Program-made: the position numbers and the translations under genes
Origin: DAOTTY01 sp034437575
Lineage (GTDB): Bacteria > Chloroflexota > Anaerolineae > Aggregatilineales > Phototrophicaceae
DNA length: 17,646 bases
Assembly (NCBI GenBank): GCA_034437575.1
Contig: DAOTTY010000286.1
Location: 1 to 17,646 of the forward strand
Direction: 5' to 3'
The notes under the pieces: model-generated
The model's database searches: none
Told to the model about the DNA's origin: nothing
What the model saw: the letters and a program-made list of their open reading frames with translations, nothing else
Shown: positions 6,601 through 14,614 of the stretch, piece after piece
Position numbering within the stretch: position 1 is the first letter of the stretch
Layout: each line of letters starts with the position of its first letter

Positions 6601-7053
6601 ATGTCAGATAATCTAAGAGATAACATGAACGCCGCGCTGAAGCAGGCGATGAAAGACAAAGACACGCTAAGCCGCGATGTCATCCGGCAAACGCTGAGCG
6701 CCGTCAAGCAGGTGGAAATCGACACGCAGGCCGACGTAGACGCCGACGGCGTGATGGACATTCTGATGAAGGAAGTCAAGAAGCGCAAGGATACCATCAG
6801 TGAGTTAGAAGGGGCCGGGCGCGATGACGCCGCCGAGCAGGAAAAGGCCGAACTGGCTGTGATTGAGCGCTTCTTGCCACAGCAGCTCAGCCGTGAAGAA
6901 ATTGAAACCATCGTCAAGGACGCCATTGCCAAAACCGGGGCCGAATCCCCGAAGGACATGGGCAAGGTAATGGGCGTGATTATGCCGCAGGTTAAGGGCA
7001 AGGCAGACGGTAAGCTGGTCAATGAGGTTGTCCGCGAGCAACTTCAGGGCTAG
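6601..7053 (+). CDS. yqeY: YqeY/GatB-like domain protein
   Basis: 150 residues, matching the YqeY family, whose fold resembles the C-terminal tRNA-recognition tail of the GatB amidotransferase subunit; its cellular role is still unclear. The sequence shows the family pattern: helical N-terminus LRDNMNAALKQAMKDKDTLS, an R.TLSAVKQVEID segment, VKKRKDTISELEGAGRDD, then FLPQQLSREEIETIV and the C-terminal GKVMGVIMPQVKGKADGKLV. ATG 6601 was chosen because family members begin just before this helix and AGGGGG lies upstream, at a somewhat long spacing of about 12 bases; an extension to 6550 would overrun the leader. It ends two bases before the pgpH start, so the two are co-transcribed. Confidence 0.93.
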   Translation: MSDNLRDNMNAALKQAMKDKDTLSRDVIRQTLSAVKQVEIDTQADVDADGVMDILMKEVKKRKDTISELEGAGRDDAAEQEKAELAVIERFLPQQLSREEIETIVKDAIAKTGAESPKDMGKVMGVIMPQVKGKADGKLVNEVVREQLQG

Positions 7054-7055
7054 CG

Positions 7056-9473
7056 ATGTCCGAGTGGATGGGCGGGTTTTTTGAAAAGCGCTTCGGCGTG
7101 CAACCGGAGCGCACAGTGCGCGTGGTTCACACATTGGGCATCATGGGGGCAGCGCTGCTTTTCAGTGCGCTGGCCACCCTGGTGATGGCCTTCAATGCCT
7201 TCTTTGTCGATCAATCGCTGGCGACGTTGAACGTGGGCGACCCGGCCCCCCGTGACATCATCGCGCCCCAATCGACCACCTACATCAGTGCGGTGCTTAC
7301 TGAACAGGGCCGCCAGAACGCGGTCAATGCCGTAGAAGACATCTACGATTTGCCCGACCCCAACGTTGCGCGCCAGCAAACCACACTGGCGCGGCGAATC
7401 CTGGACTTCGTTAACAATGTGCGGCGCGACCCCTACGCCAGCCTGGAGCAGAAGGCCAGCGACATCAGCCAGATTACCGCGCTGGGCCTGACGGCCAACG
7501 ACCCTATCACCGAAGCGCTTTTAGAACTGAACGACGACACCTGGCGCTTGGTAGATGAGCAGATTATCAGTGTGTTGGAGCGCGTCTACCAGCAGTCGAT
7601 TCGGGATAGCGACGTGGAAACCGTCATCAACCGTTTGCCCAATCAGGTCAGCCTCAGCTTTCAAGAGCGTGAGAGCCGCGTTGTGACCGAAATTGTGGGC
7701 GACCTGGTGCGCCCCAACACGTTTGTGAACACGCAAGAAACCGACGCCGCCCGCGAGACTGCCGCGAGAGAGTTCCAGCCGGTAGAGCGCACTTTTTTGG
7801 CCGGGCAGATTGTCGTCGGGGAAGGCAACATCATCACGGCTGCGGACTATGAAGCCTTGCAGCAGTTGGGCCTGCTGGAGGTGAGCGCGTTTGAACGACG
7901 GCAGGCCCTGCTGCGGGCGGCGGCCCAGTCGTTTGTGTTAAGCGTTATCATCATGATTGTGATCGGGCTGTTCATCAGCCGCTTTCACCACGAGCTGTAC
8001 CAGCAGCCGCGCTTTATCCTGCTGGCAGCGGCCATTTATCTGCTGTTTTTAGCCGGGGCGCGGGTGATTGGCGTGAGCGATGGCGAGTTGTACATCTACC
8101 CCACAACCGCGATGGCGTTGTTGTTCGTGGCGATTATCGGGCCAGAGGTGGCGATTATCACAACGTTGGGGCTGGCGGTGATGATGGGCTTTATGATTGG
8201 GCAGCGCCTTGAGGTTGCCACGCTCGTCACGGTAAGCGGGTTGATTGGCACGCTGTCTTTGCGGCGGGCAGAGCGGCTGAACAGCTACTTTTTCGCCGGG
8301 CTAATGGTCGCGCTGGTCAATGTGATGGTGGTGGTGGTGTTTAACCTGGGCGACTCGCAGGCGCGGCTGTCAGAAGACGTGCTGCTGCCCACCCTGGTGC
8401 TGTTCGGGGCATTGAACGGGGTGCTGTCAGCCGCGGGGGCAACCGCGCTGATGTATTTGGTAACGCTGCTGTTCAATTTGCCAACGGGGCTGCGCTTGGT
8501 GGAGCTGAGCCAGCCGAACCAACCGCTGCTGCAACGCCTGCTGCGCGATGCGCCGGGTACGTACCAGCACAGCTTGCAGGTGGCCAATCTTTCAGAGCAG
8601 GCCACCAATGCCGTTGGCGGCAATGCGGAACTGGTGCGGGTAGCAGCACTGTATCATGACATTGGCAAGGCGTTAAATGCGCCGTTCTTTGTGGAAAACC
8701 AGGCAGAGGGGCTGAACCCGCATGACGAAATGGGCGACCCCTATCGCAGTGCGGATATTATCATCGGGCATGTGACGGAAGGGGCGCAACTGGCTCGCCA
8801 GAACCGCATCCCGCAGCGCGTGCGCGACTTCATTAATGAACATCACGGCACCACCCGCGTCGAATACTTCTACCGGCAGGCATTGGCCGAAGCCGAAAAC
8901 CCGGACACGATTGATCCGCAAGATTTCACCTACCCCGGCCCCATCCCGCAAAGCCGCGAAACGGCTATTATGATGCTGGCGGATAGCTGCGAAAGCACGG
9001 TGCGGGCACGCCGCCCCAGCAACCGCCAGGAAATCCAGGAGATTGTGCAGGGCATCATCGACGCCCGCAGCCGCGACGGCCAACTGGATGACAGCGGCCT
9101 GACCGCCAATAACATGAAAACCATCCGCATTGTGTTTGTGGATATGCTGCAAGCGGTGTTCCACCCGCGCATTAATTACCCGTCATCGGGGACGGCGCAC
9201 CCGGCCACACCTGCGGCCCCGGCGAAGCCGCCTGCTGCCGAGAAAGCCGCCAAAGCATCGGGGGGCGGGGCTGCGGGGTCGTCACCTAAACCTGACCCAG
9301 ATGTGCCCGCTGCCCAAAAAGGCGGCTCTGCTGCCACCGTGAAGGAAGATGACGACGTATCCCCGCTGCCAGATGTGCCGCCGCTGCCCCGGCGCAGTGT
9401 GGACGCGGACAGCAGCAACCATCAAAGCCGCAGCGGGCAAAGCGAACAGGATGAGGGTGAAAAGCGTGACTGA
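7056..9473 (+). CDS. pgpH: PgpH/YqfF-type membrane HD phosphodiesterase (7TMR-HD)
   Basis: 805 residues with the full layout of cyclic-di-AMP phosphodiesterases of the PgpH family: one N-terminal membrane helix (about 27-48), an extracytoplasmic 7TMR-HDED domain (about 50-285), a cluster of membrane helices (about 290-485) and a cytoplasmic HD domain (about 495-705). The HD metal and catalytic residues are all visible: TYQHS His505, YHDIGK His534-Asp535, IIGH His572, EHHG His596-His597 and MLADS Asp643. Known homologues hydrolyse c-di-AMP to pApA; activity here is inferred from the intact site. An unusual Pro/Ala/Gly/Ser-rich and finally acidic tail follows at about 707-805. It starts two bases after yqeY and overlaps ybeY. 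The pgpH-ybeY-dgkA order matches the yqfF-yqfG-dgkA order of Bacillus. Confidence 0.94.
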   Translation: MSEWMGGFFEKRFGVQPERTVRVVHTLGIMGAALLFSALATLVMAFNAFFVDQSLATLNVGDPAPRDIIAPQSTTYISAVLTEQGRQNAVNAVEDIYDLPDPNVARQQTTLARRILDFVNNVRRDPYASLEQKASDISQITALGLTANDPITEALLELNDDTWRLVDEQIISVLERVYQQSIRDSDVETVINRLPNQVSLSFQERESRVVTEIVGDLVRPNTFVNTQETDAARETAAREFQPVERTFLAGQIVVGEGNIITAADYEALQQLGLLEVSAFERRQALLRAAAQSFVLSVIIMIVIGLFISRFHHELYQQPRFILLAAAIYLLFLAGARVIGVSDGELYIYPTTAMALLFVAIIGPEVAIITTLGLAVMMGFMIGQRLEVATLVTVSGLIGTLSLRRAERLNSYFFAGLMVALVNVMVVVVFNLGDSQARLSEDVLLPTLVLFGALNGVLSAAGATALMYLVTLLFNLPTGLRLVELSQPNQPLLQRLLRDAPGTYQHSLQVANLSEQATNAVGGNAELVRVAALYHDIGKALNAPFFVENQAEGLNPHDEMGDPYRSADIIIGHVTEGAQLARQNRIPQRVRDFINEHHGTTRVEYFYRQALAEAENPDTIDPQDFTYPGPIPQSRETAIMMLADSCESTVRARRPSNRQEIQEIVQGIIDARSRDGQLDDSGLTANNMKTIRIVFVDMLQAVFHPRINYPSSGTAHPATPAAPAKPPAAEKAAKASGGGAAGSSPKPDPDVPAAQKGGSAATVKEDDDVSPLPDVPPLPRRSVDADSSNHQSRSGQSEQDEGEKRD

Positions 9474-9966
9474 GGCTGTAGAAGTCATCAATGCAAGTGG
9501 GGTTTGGCTGGATGAGGAGCGCCTGCGAACCGCTGTGCGGGTTGTGCTGGAGCAGCAAGAGCGGGCGCTGGCCAGTGGTGTGGCCATCCAGGTGACGGAC
9601 GACGACACGGTGCGCCAGCTTAACGCTACCTACCGGGGCGTGGATGCCCCCACCGATGTGCTGTCCTTCCCGGCGGATATGCCGCCGCTGCCCCCCAATG
9701 CCGACGGCACCCCGGAAGAACTGCACCTGGGCGATTTGGCCATCGCTTACCCGTACACAGCGGCGCAAGCGGCCCAGCTTGGGCATAACCTGGGCGATAC
9801 GCTGGTGCTGCTGGTGGTTCACGGGACGCTGCACCTGCTAGGCTACGATCATGATACACCCGCCAACAAAGCTGGCATGTGGGCTGCCCAGGCGCGGGCA
9901 CTGGCCGCCCTGGGTGTGCCCGCAACTCTCTTGCCCACACTGGAAGCCGAACATGACCAGGATTGA
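9451..9966 (+). CDS. ybeY: Endoribonuclease YbeY
   Basis: 171 residues from ATG 9451. YbeY is a zinc-dependent endoribonuclease implicated in 16S rRNA 3'-end maturation and ribosome quality control. The signature HGTLHLLGYDH (124-134) supplies the three zinc-binding histidines H124, H128 and H134. Upstream lie DDTVRQLNATYRGVDAPTDVLSFP (51-74) and the LGDLAI strand (93-98), both typical. The start could instead be the GTG at 9466, which has GAGG 9 bases before it and loses only five residues; starts further upstream (9349) would add non-homologous sequence lying over the pgpH tail. Its 5' end overlaps pgpH by 8 to 23 bases and its 3' end overlaps dgkA by 14 bases, so coupled translation is likely. 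Confidence 0.95.
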   Translation: MRVKSVTEAVEVINASGVWLDEERLRTAVRVVLEQQERALASGVAIQVTDDDTVRQLNATYRGVDAPTDVLSFPADMPPLPPNADGTPEELHLGDLAIAYPYTAAQAAQLGHNLGDTLVLLVVHGTLHLLGYDHDTPANKAGMWAAQARALAALGVPATLLPTLEAEHDQD

Positions 9967-10405
9967 CAAAATCCGGGAGCGGTTGACCGCGACGGCCAAA
10001 ATTGACCCGAACGACTACGCCATGAAAACCAGCCGCAGCCGGATTGACAGCCTGGGCTACGCATTGGCCGGGTGGCTGTACATGTTCCGGCGGCAGAAGA
10101 ACACCTGGCTGATGACACTGGCCACGCCGATTGTGATCGGGTTGGCGGCGTGGCTGCGCGTGGACGTGACGGGCTGGGCGCTGCTTTCTATTGTGATTAC
10201 GATTGTGTGGCTGACCGAGTTCTTGAACGCGGCGGTTGAAGCTGCTATCGACATGAACACGTCTGAGTTTCACCCGATGGCAAAAGTCGGCAAGGACGTG
10301 GCGGCGGGGGCCGTGCTGCTGGGGGTTATCAATAGTGTGATTGTGGGGCTGCTGGTGCTGGGGCCGCCGCTGTGGGCGCGGCTGGTGTTGTGGTTTGGCG
10401 GTTAA
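9953..10405 (+). CDS. dgkA: Diacylglycerol/undecaprenol kinase, DgkA family
   Basis: 150 residues. Members in monoderm-like bacteria phosphorylate undecaprenol, recycling the cell-wall lipid carrier; diacylglycerol is the other known substrate. The core signature is clear: TEFLNAAVEAAIDM (88-101) holds the conserved Glu89, Asn92, Glu96 and Asp100, followed by SEFHPMAKVGKDVAAGAVLL (104-123). Three membrane segments fall at about 55-70, 74-92 and 117-140. One oddity: the N-terminal motif normally reading E-x-N is QKN here (Gln48, Asn50), replacing a Glu that aligns with a metal-coordinating residue of E. coli DgkA. ATG 9953 overlaps the end of ybeY; an in-frame ATG at 10022 would give 127 residues, closer to the family norm, but has no ribosome site. 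Confidence 0.9.
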   Translation: MTRIDKIRERLTATAKIDPNDYAMKTSRSRIDSLGYALAGWLYMFRRQKNTWLMTLATPIVIGLAAWLRVDVTGWALLSIVITIVWLTEFLNAAVEAAIDMNTSEFHPMAKVGKDVAAGAVLLGVINSVIVGLLVLGPPLWARLVLWFGG

Positions 10406-10423
10406 GCCGATTGGCGCTATGCT
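10395..10423 (+). promoter_or_regulatory. Candidate promoter inside the dgkA 3' end
   Basis: -35 TTGGCG (10395-10400), 17-base spacer, -10 TATGCT (10418-10423). It would start transcription near 10430 for the next gene group. Both boxes are only moderate matches. Confidence 0.35.
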
Positions 10424-10459
10424 AAGCTGCATGTTGCACGACTGGAGGCCAACGCAGTC

Positions 10460-11737
10460 ATGAGTGATCGAACGCAAGGCGGACGCAAGCCGCGCCCAGG
10501 GAGCGCCCGCTGGCGTCAACAACAACGCAAAGAACGCCAGACAGATACAGCCAAGGCTACCCCGAACCGGGGGCGGGTGCGGCAGGCGCTGCCCGCTAGC
10601 GGGGTCAAACTCCCTGAAATTGACATTCCGACGAAAACGCTGCGCCTGACGCTGTACCCGGTGATTGGGTTGGTGCTGGTTTTCGGCATGATTTACACCC
10701 TGCGGCTGTTTAACCCGCCGGAAGCCAGTGCGCTGCCCAACGGCATCTGGCTGAGTACCAACTGGACGTATGACCTGCCATCTAATGAGCAGGTGGCCAA
10801 CCTTGTTGAGCGAATGCGAACCAACCGCATCGGCACAGGCTATGTGTGGGTCACGCAGATGAAGGACGACCTGACGTGGGGTGGCAAAACCGCCGACTTC
10901 GACCCGGTAACCCGTGAGATGATCGGCACCGTCAACCCGCTGACGGGCGATGACTATCGTAACGACCTGGCCGAGATGGAGCCGAACATCATCCGGTTTG
11001 TGGAGCAGTTCAACGAAGCCTACCCGGAGGGGCAACTGTTTGCGTGGGTGAACTTGCCGTCGGGCGTCGTGCCGCTGGACGATGAGACCATCCGAACGCG
11101 AGTGGCCGAACTGGCGGTGCTGCTGGTCACTGATTATGGCTTTGACGGCGTTAAGCTGGATGTAGCGCCGGTGGCCAGTGGTGATCAAAACTATGTGCAA
11201 CTGCTGCGAACGGTGCGGCTGGCCCTGGACGACGTGACCGAAGCGCAAAACCTGGACAGCCGTGTGCCGCTGGCGGCAGCTATCCCCCCGGACTGGCGGC
11301 CCAGTAACCCCAATGTGCCCTACAGCCCGACTATCACGGGGGTGCTGGAATGGGACTTGGAGTACAAGCAAACGGTGGCCCTTATCGTGGATGAAATGCT
11401 CATCAACGCCTTCAACAGCGGCCTGGAGCGCCCGGTTGATTACAGCACATGGGTGGCCTATCAAACGCGGGCCTATGCCGAAGCTGTTGCGCCGCTGGGC
11501 GTGGAAACGGACGTGCTGATTGGCGTACCTACGTACCCGGCGCAGCCACCGCTGCACGACCCGCGTGTGGAAAACCTGGAAGCCGCCGTGCCGGGGGTTG
11601 AATCCGGGTTGTTGCAGGCGGGCGAAGCGTCGGAAGCTGTGCGCGGGTTGGCTATCTTTGTGGAGTTTGCCACTGATGACGGCGAGTGGGCGGCGTTTCA
11701 GTTGTTGTGGGGCAGCCCGCCACAGCAAGGGGGCTAG
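10460..11737 (+). CDS. Membrane-anchored TIM-barrel/glycosidase-like protein
   Basis: 425 residues from an ATG with GGAGG 11 bases upstream. Residues 1-58 are a basic, disordered cytoplasmic tail rich in Arg, Lys and Gln. Residues about 61-84 form one membrane helix, and the rest should be outside the membrane. The large domain contains GYVWVTQMKDDLTWGG (127-142), QLFAWVNLPSG (192-202) and DYGFDGVKLDVAPVASGD (225-242). The last parallels the GFDGVHLDxEP strand of GH18-like and related TIM-barrel glycosidases, with a later LEWDLEYKQT segment. The Glu expected two residues after the Asp of that strand is Ala here (LDVAP), so hydrolytic activity is doubtful. It may bind or act on an envelope polysaccharide. 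The GNAT gene follows two bases after the stop. Confidence 0.6.
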   Translation: MSDRTQGGRKPRPGSARWRQQQRKERQTDTAKATPNRGRVRQALPASGVKLPEIDIPTKTLRLTLYPVIGLVLVFGMIYTLRLFNPPEASALPNGIWLSTNWTYDLPSNEQVANLVERMRTNRIGTGYVWVTQMKDDLTWGGKTADFDPVTREMIGTVNPLTGDDYRNDLAEMEPNIIRFVEQFNEAYPEGQLFAWVNLPSGVVPLDDETIRTRVAELAVLLVTDYGFDGVKLDVAPVASGDQNYVQLLRTVRLALDDVTEAQNLDSRVPLAAAIPPDWRPSNPNVPYSPTITGVLEWDLEYKQTVALIVDEMLINAFNSGLERPVDYSTWVAYQTRAYAEAVAPLGVETDVLIGVPTYPAQPPLHDPRVENLEAAVPGVESGLLQAGEASEAVRGLAIFVEFATDDGEWAAFQLLWGSPPQQGG

Positions 11738-11739
11738 CG

Positions 11740-12291
11740 TTGACGCTACGTATTGAGGTGATGCCGTTTGCCAATGTGCCCGCTGCGCTTATGACGGAAA
11801 TCAACGACGGGTACGCGCAGGCGTTCCCCTTAATGGGGGCGGACGGCGTGGACGACAGCGGGCTTGAGTGGGTCGATGGGGAGAGTATGGTCATCGCCTG
11901 GGATGGGAACCAACTGGGCAGTGTGGCGACGGTGCTGCCGCGCACGATTGACGTGGGCGGAACGCCCGTGCAGATGGGTGGCGTTGGCGGGGTGATGACG
12001 CTGCCCCACATGCGCGGGCGCGGCCTGGGCCAGGCCGTGATGCGGGCGGCAGTCGATCATTTGTGTGGGCACCTGCGCTGCGACGTGGGGATGCTGTTCT
12101 GCTTGGATGCCGTAGCGCCCTTCTACCGGTCACTTGGCTGGCAAACGGTACCGCGACAGGTCATCATCCATCAAAGCAGCGGCCCGCGCCCCATGCCCAA
12201 GAACAACAACGGCGATCAACTGATGGTTTACCCGTGCGGCGGGTTTGTGCTGCCAGACGGCGACATTGACGTGCAGGGGCGGCCCTGGTGA
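11740..12291 (+). CDS. GNAT-family N-acetyltransferase
   Basis: 183 residues from a TTG start with AAGGGGG about 6 bases upstream, overlapping the end of the previous gene; an ATG at 11761 is the alternative. GNAT enzymes move an acetyl group from acetyl-CoA to an amine. The acetyl-CoA pyrophosphate loop is MRGRGLGQAVM (91-101), preceded by the strand GGVGGVMTLP (80-89). The fold ends with CLDAVAPFYRSLGWQTV (121-137), where FYRSLGW is the usual C-terminal motif. The overall pattern leans toward AAC(2')/Eis-like members, but the substrate is unknown. It overlaps the next gene by four bases (GTGA), so the two are translationally coupled. Confidence 0.85.
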   Translation: MTLRIEVMPFANVPAALMTEINDGYAQAFPLMGADGVDDSGLEWVDGESMVIAWDGNQLGSVATVLPRTIDVGGTPVQMGGVGGVMTLPHMRGRGLGQAVMRAAVDHLCGHLRCDVGMLFCLDAVAPFYRSLGWQTVPRQVIIHQSSGPRPMPKNNNGDQLMVYPCGGFVLPDGDIDVQGRPW

Positions 12292-13124
12292 TACTGCGCG
12301 AGCCGGACCCGGTGAAAACGGCGCACCTGTTCGCGCCCATGCGGGCGGAGCTTGTGCGCCTGCTGAACGAACTGCCTGCCGAGGCGTGGCGCTACCCAAC
12401 GGCGTGCCGGGGCTGGACGGTCAAGGATATTGTGCTGCACCTGCTGGGCGACGACATGGGGATTCTATCGCGCAAGCGGGACGGGTTTGTGCATACGGAT
12501 ACCACACCGGAAAACTTCGAGCAGTTGATTGCCTTTGTGAACCTGCAAAACGACATCTGGATACGGGCGGCACGGCGCATCAGCCCGGAACTGCTCATCA
12601 GTCTGCTAGAAGTCACAGGTATGCAGGTGAATGCCTGGGTGAACGCGCTGGATATGAGCGAAGCGGGCGACCCGGTTCAGTGGGCGGGCAGCGGCCCCGC
12701 CCCGCGCTGGCTGGAAGTGGCCCGTGAGTACACCGAATACTGGGTGCATCACCAGCACATCTGTGATGCCATTGGCGAAACCAGCCTCAAAGATCGCAAC
12801 TACATGGCACCCGTGTTGCAAACGTTCGTGCGGGCACTGCCCCGCGCCTACAGTGGGGTGGGTGCCCCGCTGGAAACGCTCGTCAGGCTGGACATCACCG
12901 GGGAGGCGGAAGATACGTGGTACCTGCTGCGCGAGCGCGGCGGCTGGCGGCTGTACGAACGGGCCAACCTGGAACCGGCTGTGTCGATCTTGTTGGCGGA
13001 TGAAACGCTGTGGCGGCTGTTTACGCGGGGCCTTAACCGCCGTGAAGCCGAGAGCAACACAGCGGTTGAGGGTAACGCGGCACTCGCAGAGCCGTTCTTT
13101 AGCACAGTGGCGATTATTGCGTAG
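12288..13124 (+). CDS. MDMPI/DinB-fold protein (maleylpyruvate isomerase family)
   Basis: 278 residues from GTG 12288, whose TGA-sharing GTGA overlap with the acetyltransferase and upstream AGGGGC support the start. Residues 10-165 are a four-helix DinB/MDMPI-type bundle with the marker CRGWTVKDIVLHLLGDD (40-56, metal His51) and the second site YWVHHQHICDAIG (around His154-His157). Residues about 185-278 resemble the SCP2-like C-terminal domain of this family (TWYLLRERGGWRLYE, then an ADETLWRLFTRGL helix). Characterised relatives are metal-dependent enzymes that use low-molecular-weight thiols such as mycothiol; others are uncharacterised. The reaction here is unknown. Its last 11 bases overlap the 3' end of the M20 gene on the other strand. 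Confidence 0.8.
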   Translation: MILREPDPVKTAHLFAPMRAELVRLLNELPAEAWRYPTACRGWTVKDIVLHLLGDDMGILSRKRDGFVHTDTTPENFEQLIAFVNLQNDIWIRAARRISPELLISLLEVTGMQVNAWVNALDMSEAGDPVQWAGSGPAPRWLEVAREYTEYWVHHQHICDAIGETSLKDRNYMAPVLQTFVRALPRAYSGVGAPLETLVRLDITGEAEDTWYLLRERGGWRLYERANLEPAVSILLADETLWRLFTRGLNRREAESNTAVEGNAALAEPFFSTVAIIA

Positions 13125-14508
13125 CCGTGCTGACCTGGGCGGCCACCTGCTGGTGAAAGTGAATGGCGGTATCAATCCCCTTGCGGAACATATCGACGTG
13201 GAAGTGTTCGTTGGGGCCGTGAATGCCGTCTGTGTTGAGGCCAAAGCCCAGCAAAATCACCGGGATGCCTAGCTCACGCTGAAAGTCGGCCACAACCGGG
13301 ATGCTGCCGCCTTCGCGCACATACACGGGTGTTTTGCCCCAACCTTGCTCATAGGCAACCACAGCGGCTTGCAGGGCCGGGTCGTTGATGTCTACCAGGG
13401 CGGGGTCACCTGTGGCCCCCAGCATCCGCATTTCCAGGCGGACGGCGGGCGGGGTCAGGGCTTCGATGCGAGCTTTTACCAACGCATAGATTTTATCCGG
13501 GTCCTGGTTGGCCACCAGGCGGCTGCTCATCTTGGCCAGGGCACGGGCAGGCAGCACGGTCTTTTGGCCTTCACCGTAAAAGCCCCCTTCAATGCCGTGA
13601 ATTTCCAGGGTGGGGCGGGCACCAATGCGCTCAGCAATCGTGTAGTCGGCTTCGCCCCAGGGTTGTGAGACGCCTGTGGTGGCCATGAAGTCGGCTTCAG
13701 AAACAGCCACGGCCTTCAGCTTTTCGCGTTCCTGTGGCGATAGGTCAACTACATCGTCATAGAAGCCGGGCACGTTAACGCGACCATCAGGGGTGTGCAG
13801 CCCGGCCACGATTTCGGCAATGGCCTGCACCGGGTTGTGAATGGCCCCACCGTATGCGCCGCTGTGCAGGTCGGCGGCAGGGCCGAACACTTCAATTTCC
13901 CAGTAAACCAGGCCACGCAGCGCATAGACAATGCTGGGCTGCTCTTTGGATAGGATGTGCGTGTCAGAAAGCACGCACACATCGGCGGCGAGTTTGTCAC
14001 GGTTGGCGGGCACGTACTTGGCCAGCCCGGCGGATGAAATCTCCTCTTCGCCTTCGATGATGAATTTGAGGTTAACCGGGCAGTTCCCGGCGGCCAGCAG
14101 GGCTTCAGCGGCCTTCAACTGGGCGAACATCTGCCCCTTATCATCAGATGCGCCGCGTGCGTACAGTTTGCCGTCTTTGATAACTGGCTCGAACGGTTGG
14201 GTATCCCAGCCATCACGGACGGCGGCGGGCTGTACATCATAGTGGCCGTAAACCAGCACGGTGGGCGCGTCATCGCCGGCGTGCAGCCAGTCGGCATACA
14301 GCAGCGGGTGGTGGCCGTCCATGTTGATGACCTCCACATTTTCCAGCCCGATGCGGCGCATATCCGTGGCCAGCCAGTAGGCGGCTAGTTTCACATCTTC
14401 GATGTGGTTGGTTCTGTCCGCACTGACGGATGGAATACGCAGCAGGTCTTGCAGTTGCTTCAGGAAGTCGTCGCTGTGTTCAGCGGCGTACTCATGAGGT
14501 GTTGTCAT
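13114..14508 (-). CDS. M20-family metallodipeptidase
   Basis: 464 residues. The M20 peptidases are dizinc exopeptidases, and this one looks like the cytosolic dipeptidase/CNDP group that cleaves dipeptides. Ligand motifs are visible in order: VYGHYDVQPA (His89, with catalytic Asp91), GASDDKGQ (bridging Asp122), IEGEEEISSAG (catalytic and metal Glu at 154-156), VLSDTHI (Asp182) and IHGPNEHFH near the C-terminus (His430). The dimerisation domain lies between about 200 and 330. ATG 14508 was chosen because GGAG lies 6 bases upstream; an extension to 14571 reads through the promoter. There is no signal peptide, so it is cytoplasmic. It has its own extended -10 promoter and converges on the MDMPI gene with an 11-base overlap. 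Confidence 0.93.
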   Translation of the reverse strand: MTTPHEYAAEHSDDFLKQLQDLLRIPSVSADRTNHIEDVKLAAYWLATDMRRIGLENVEVINMDGHHPLLYADWLHAGDDAPTVLVYGHYDVQPAAVRDGWDTQPFEPVIKDGKLYARGASDDKGQMFAQLKAAEALLAAGNCPVNLKFIIEGEEEISSAGLAKYVPANRDKLAADVCVLSDTHILSKEQPSIVYALRGLVYWEIEVFGPAADLHSGAYGGAIHNPVQAIAEIVAGLHTPDGRVNVPGFYDDVVDLSPQEREKLKAVAVSEADFMATTGVSQPWGEADYTIAERIGARPTLEIHGIEGGFYGEGQKTVLPARALAKMSSRLVANQDPDKIYALVKARIEALTPPAVRLEMRMLGATGDPALVDINDPALQAAVVAYEQGWGKTPVYVREGGSIPVVADFQRELGIPVILLGFGLNTDGIHGPNEHFHVDMFRKGIDTAIHFHQQVAAQVSTATQ

Positions 14509-14550
14509 GGATTGCTCCGTGTTGTAAGTGCATCTGTACATGGACGTGTC

Positions 14551-14559
14551 ACTATAACA
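14551..14559 (-). promoter_or_regulatory. Extended -10 promoter of the M20 peptidase
   Basis: On the minus strand the sequence reads TGTTATAGT, a TGn extended -10 with TATAGT at 14556-14551. No good -35 exists; that position falls within the upstream terminator hairpin. The leader is about 35 bases. Confidence 0.5.
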
Positions 14560-14560
14560 C

Positions 14561-14586
14561 AAAAAGGGCACGCCGCAGCGTACCCT
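14561..14586 (-). terminator. Rho-independent terminator of the PPC-domain gene
   Basis: On the minus strand AGGGTACGC pairs with GCGTGCCCT (nine pairs, one T-G wobble) around the loop TGCG, then TTTTT. It lies about 30 bases past the stop codon at 14615 and directly before the M20 promoter. Confidence 0.88.
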
Positions 14587-14614
14587 ATGAGCAATCCCTA
14601 ACTTGGGGGGCGGC

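Noticed and set aside
9626..11728. 700-residue open frame on the minus strand opposite ybeY, dgkA and the TIM-barrel gene
   Set aside because: It is antisense to three well-supported genes, is rich in His, Arg, Gln and Pro as expected for an antisense frame in GC-rich DNA, and shows no domain or ribosome site.
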